This document shows positions 61,744 to 64,000 of a stretch of 64,000 bases of DNA, piece by piece. The position numbers and the translations under genes were made by a program. The stretch comes from Photorhabdus akhurstii (GTDB lineage: Bacteria; Pseudomonadota; Gammaproteobacteria; Enterobacterales; Enterobacteriaceae), in the NCBI RefSeq assembly GCF_018448925.1, contig NZ_RCWE01000020.1:26126-90125 (forward strand), read 5' to 3'. The notes beneath the pieces were generated by a model that saw only the letters and a list, made by a program, of their open reading frames with translations, was not told where the DNA came from and searched no databases. Every line of letters starts with the position of its first letter. Position 1 is the first letter of the stretch.

Positions 61744-62082
61744 TTAATCATCAGTGTCGGTATAGTCATCAGAAGCATCGATCTGAGGCTTACCGCCTGA
61801 AAGAGTATGAAAACGTTTTGGACGACTAATCCTTGCAAGATATTTGGTCCATACTTTTTCTTCCATTGTCACAGGCTGCCGTTCACCCCGGCAAACAGCA
61901 ACAAACAGCTCTTCTACTTCTGTTTGAGGCTCGCGTTTACCAAGATCTAACTCATTAAACGCATAACCGTGGCGCTCTAGCAATTGCGCCTCTTTAATGG
62001 TGAAATCCCCATGACGGGAGAACCCACGAGGGTAATTTTTGTTATCAAAAAAACGATTAGTCGTGATGAAGCTTTCGGCCAT
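61744..62082 (-). CDS. maoP: MaoP (YifE), macrodomain Ter/Ori organiser
   Basis: 112-residue protein nearly identical to E. coli MaoP ([49 protein letters not shown]). MaoP with the maoS site organises the Ori macrodomain; it belongs to the same protein family as YifE. I chose the ATG at MAESFITTN, with AGGAGTG upstream, over an open frame 12 codons longer. It is divergent from hdfR. Confidence 0.94.
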   Translation of the reverse strand: MAESFITTNRFFDNKNYPRGFSRHGDFTIKEAQLLERHGYAFNELDLGKREPQTEVEELFVAVCRGERQPVTMEEKVWTKYLARISRPKRFHTLSGGKPQIDASDDYTDTDD

Positions 62083-62207
62083 CTGACACACTCCTAATTC
62101 TAGTACTGTTACTATCATGCCAATTATGGCGCGGAGTATTAGATAGGCCTGGCGTTCTGTAAAACAAAAAATTTAAATCTTAACGATAAATATTATTGGA
62201 GATATAT

Positions 62208-63044
62208 GTGGACACTGAATTACTGAAAACCTTCTTGGAAGTCAGTAAAACTCGTCACTTTGGGAGAGCAGCCGAATCATTGTACCTGACGCAATCAGCA
62301 GTTAGCTTTCGCATACGCCAGCTAGAAAATCAATTAGGTACCCATCTTTTCACACGGCACCGCAATAACATCCGTCTTACAGCAGCAGGAGAGCGCCTTG
62401 TTCCCTATGCTGAATCACTGATGAGTACTTGGCAGTTGGCTAAAAAGGAGATAATGCACGCTTCTCAACATACTGAATTAACAATTGGTGCCACCGCATC
62501 ACTATGGGAAGCATATTTAACCCCCTGGTTACAAGATTTCTATAAAAAACATCAGGAATTAAGATTAGAATCTCGGGTTTCTACACGACAATCCCTTGTT
62601 AAACAACTTCATTCTCGTGAATTAGATCTGTTAATCACTACCGAACCACCTAAAATGGATGAGTTCCAAAGCCTATTATTAGGGAATATTTGCTTGAAAT
62701 TATTAACAACAGAAGAAAATCTGAAATGCCAAATTAAAAATTACATCAAACTAGAATGGGGAGCTGATTTCCATCATCAGGAACAACGGATCTTAAAAAG
62801 TGAGCAGCTACCCATCATCACAACCACTTCAGCACATATAGCCCGCCAACTACTCAATAACGTAAGAGGAGCCGCCTTCTTACCAATACACTGGCAAAAT
62901 GAACATCCAGAACTGGTTTCTTATCCAAACACTGAACTAATTGAACGTCCATTATATGCTATATGGCTACAAAAAAATGATCAGCAAGCATTCATTCAAC
63001 AGCTATTAAAAATACCTATCATACATACTTCTGCAAGAGGTTAA
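62208..63044 (+). CDS. hdfR: HdfR, LysR-type regulator
   Basis: LysR-type regulator of 278 residues that in E. coli represses the flagellar master operon flhDC. The winged helix [20 protein letters not shown] and [18 protein letters not shown] are essentially E. coli HdfR. The C-terminal ligand domain is more diverged. The start is GTG (VDTELL) with GGAG 6 bases ahead; a TTG four codons upstream is not conserved. Its divergent neighbour is maoP, as in E. coli. Confidence 0.95.
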   Translation: MDTELLKTFLEVSKTRHFGRAAESLYLTQSAVSFRIRQLENQLGTHLFTRHRNNIRLTAAGERLVPYAESLMSTWQLAKKEIMHASQHTELTIGATASLWEAYLTPWLQDFYKKHQELRLESRVSTRQSLVKQLHSRELDLLITTEPPKMDEFQSLLLGNICLKLLTTEENLKCQIKNYIKLEWGADFHHQEQRILKSEQLPIITTTSAHIARQLLNNVRGAAFLPIHWQNEHPELVSYPNTELIERPLYAIWLQKNDQQAFIQQLLKIPIIHTSARG

Positions 63045-63694
63045 GAAGTTTTCATATAAATCATTCAATCAGTAAGTATGTGTTCTGCAAAACTTATGGA
63101 TAGCAATACTATACGAAAACAGGAATGAAAATAGTAAGGGAGAAAGAAGTTTCAGATAGAGCATAAAGTGGGATTACTTTTTTATCTTCCCACATATAGC
63201 TCCTTATTTACCAAATAATCCTTACGTATAGTTTGAAATTATGACTTGAATCAGACATAGTGTTCCTACCTTATCGTTTTAGGTATCCTTTCCTTCAATT
63301 CAAGCCTTTCTTAAGAAAAAAACTTCGTAATCAAAATATTAGATAAAATTCTTTCGCATATATCCTCCAGGCACTTAGTTCAGAAGAGCTTTTACTAGTA
63401 TGGAAATTGCCAGAAAGTCTAAAAGGTTACCTATAAGAATTCACTTCGATAATAGATAATTAGAAAGAAAGGTTTTATTGCTACAAGATCGAATAATATT
63501 GAGGAAAGACTATTCAACTGAAAACGTTTAACAACATCTATAATGAATTCAAATCGATGGCAACATTGGCTTTACGAACCAGACGATATTTGGAAATGAA
63601 TTCTCCAAGTGATACCATTTCTGGGGAAAAAGCTCGCATAAAGGGATTTTTAGTGTAATAGCAAATCCGTTTTTCTTACAAAGCTTCATAGAAA
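63045..63694. other. Gene-poor spacer between hdfR and trpT
   Basis: About 650 bp of AT-rich sequence with no credible gene. The longest readable frame I noticed is about 33 codons (63557-63658, starting MATLALRTRRYLEM), which has no ribosome binding site; I recognise nothing in it. A weak inverted repeat GTGGGA...TCCCAC lies near 63168-63194. It could be remnant DNA of a lost gene. Confidence 0.5.
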
Positions 63695-63721
63695 AAGGCG
63701 CTGACCAAAAGCCAGCGCCTT
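63695..63721 (-). terminator. Terminator of the tRNA-Asp/Trp (rRNA) operon
   Basis: AAGGCGCTG...CAGCGCCTT forms a 9-bp stem with T run TTTTTC on the minus strand, about 77 bp after tRNA-Trp. In E. coli this would end the rrnC operon. Confidence 0.88.
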
Positions 63722-63797
63722 ATCAATAATCTTATCTAAGCAGCATATATGGGTAACCACTACTATGAACTATCTTAGTTGCCGCTGAGCTTATAAT

Positions 63798-63873
63798 TGG
63801 CAGGGGCGGAGAGACTCGAACTCCCAACACCCGGTTTTGGAGACCGGTGCTCTACCAATTGAACTACGCCCCT
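63798..63873 (-). tRNA. trpT: tRNA-Trp (anticodon CCA)
   Basis: 76-nt tRNA on the minus strand, AGGGGCGTAGTTCAATTGG at the 5' end, anticodon CCA in GGTCTCCAAAACC, T-loop AGTTCGAGTCT and encoded CCA. Identical in layout to E. coli trpT. Confidence 0.98.
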
Positions 63874-63882
63874 AAATTAAGG

Positions 63883-63959
63883 TGGCGGTGCGGACGGGGC
63901 TCGAACCCGCGACCCCCGGCGTGACAGGCCGGTATTCTAACCAACTGAACTACCGCACC
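63883..63959 (-). tRNA. aspT: tRNA-Asp (anticodon GUC)
   Basis: 77-nt tRNA on the minus strand, GGTGCGGTAGTTCAGTTGG at the 5' end, anticodon GTC in GGCCTGTCACGCC, T-loop GGTTCGAGCCC and encoded CCA. An rRNA operon is expected just beyond the right edge (inference from E. coli order). Confidence 0.97.
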
Positions 63960-64000
63960 ACCGAATTCTCTGTGATTTATATCGCTTGCTACGATATAAA

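Overview
This is a chromosomal segment of a low-GC enterobacterium (order Enterobacterales). Gene order follows the E. coli 84-86 minute region almost gene for gene: corA, uvrD, yigB, xerC, yigA, dapF, lptM, cyaY, cyaA, hemCDXY, glmZ, four tRNAs, yifK, the enterobacterial common antigen (ECA) operon, rho, trxA, rhlB, gppA, rep, ilvC, ilvY, the ilvLGMEDA operon, yifB, maoP, hdfR, trpT and aspT. Protein similarity to E. coli is high but the base composition is AT-rich. Together with a secondary-metabolite-like locus inserted in the backbone, this suggests a Morganellaceae member such as Photorhabdus or Xenorhabdus; the genus is inference from memory and was not tested.

Layout. 1-6458 is mostly minus strand: corA (cut by the left edge), uvrD with a LexA box, then lptM-dapF-yigA-xerC-yigB with overlapping or tightly packed genes. 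cyaY (+) and cyaA (-, UUG start, CRP site) are followed by the divergent hemCDXY heme operon. 14.2-15.7 kb holds a TM2-domain protein, the sRNA gene glmZ with a sigma-54 promoter and two GlrR-type sites, and tRNA genes Arg-His-Leu-Pro. 15.9-30.4 kb is the yifK permease and the complete 12-gene ECA operon (wecA to wecG), all on the minus strand. 30.7-40.5 kb is rho, trxA, rhlB, gppA, rep, ilvC and ilvY.

40.5-52.9 kb is the part that breaks the E. coli order. In E. coli ilvY lies directly beside ilvA; here about 12.4 kb separates them. It contains an AraC-family regulator, a flavin monooxygenase, an operon of LuxE-like acyl-activating enzyme, IscU/NifU-like scaffold, NifS-like cysteine desulfurase, an acyl carrier protein with an atypical attachment motif, a ketosynthase with an intact Cys-His-His triad, a MaoC-like dehydratase and a FabG-like reductase, and then an EmrAB-type efflux pair. 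The parts add up to a small type II fatty acid/polyketide pathway carrying its own sulfur- or Fe-S-handling pair, an acid-activating enzyme, a tailoring oxygenase, a regulator and an exporter. I do not recognise the product, and this is the best candidate for an undescribed system in the window.

52.9-64.0 kb returns to the backbone: ilvA, ilvD, ilvE, ilvM, an intact ilvG and the ilvL leader peptide with its attenuator, then yifB, maoP, hdfR and tRNA-Trp and tRNA-Asp, which in E. coli close the rrnC operon. I saw no insertion sequence, CRISPR array, prophage or integrase apart from the housekeeping recombinase XerC.
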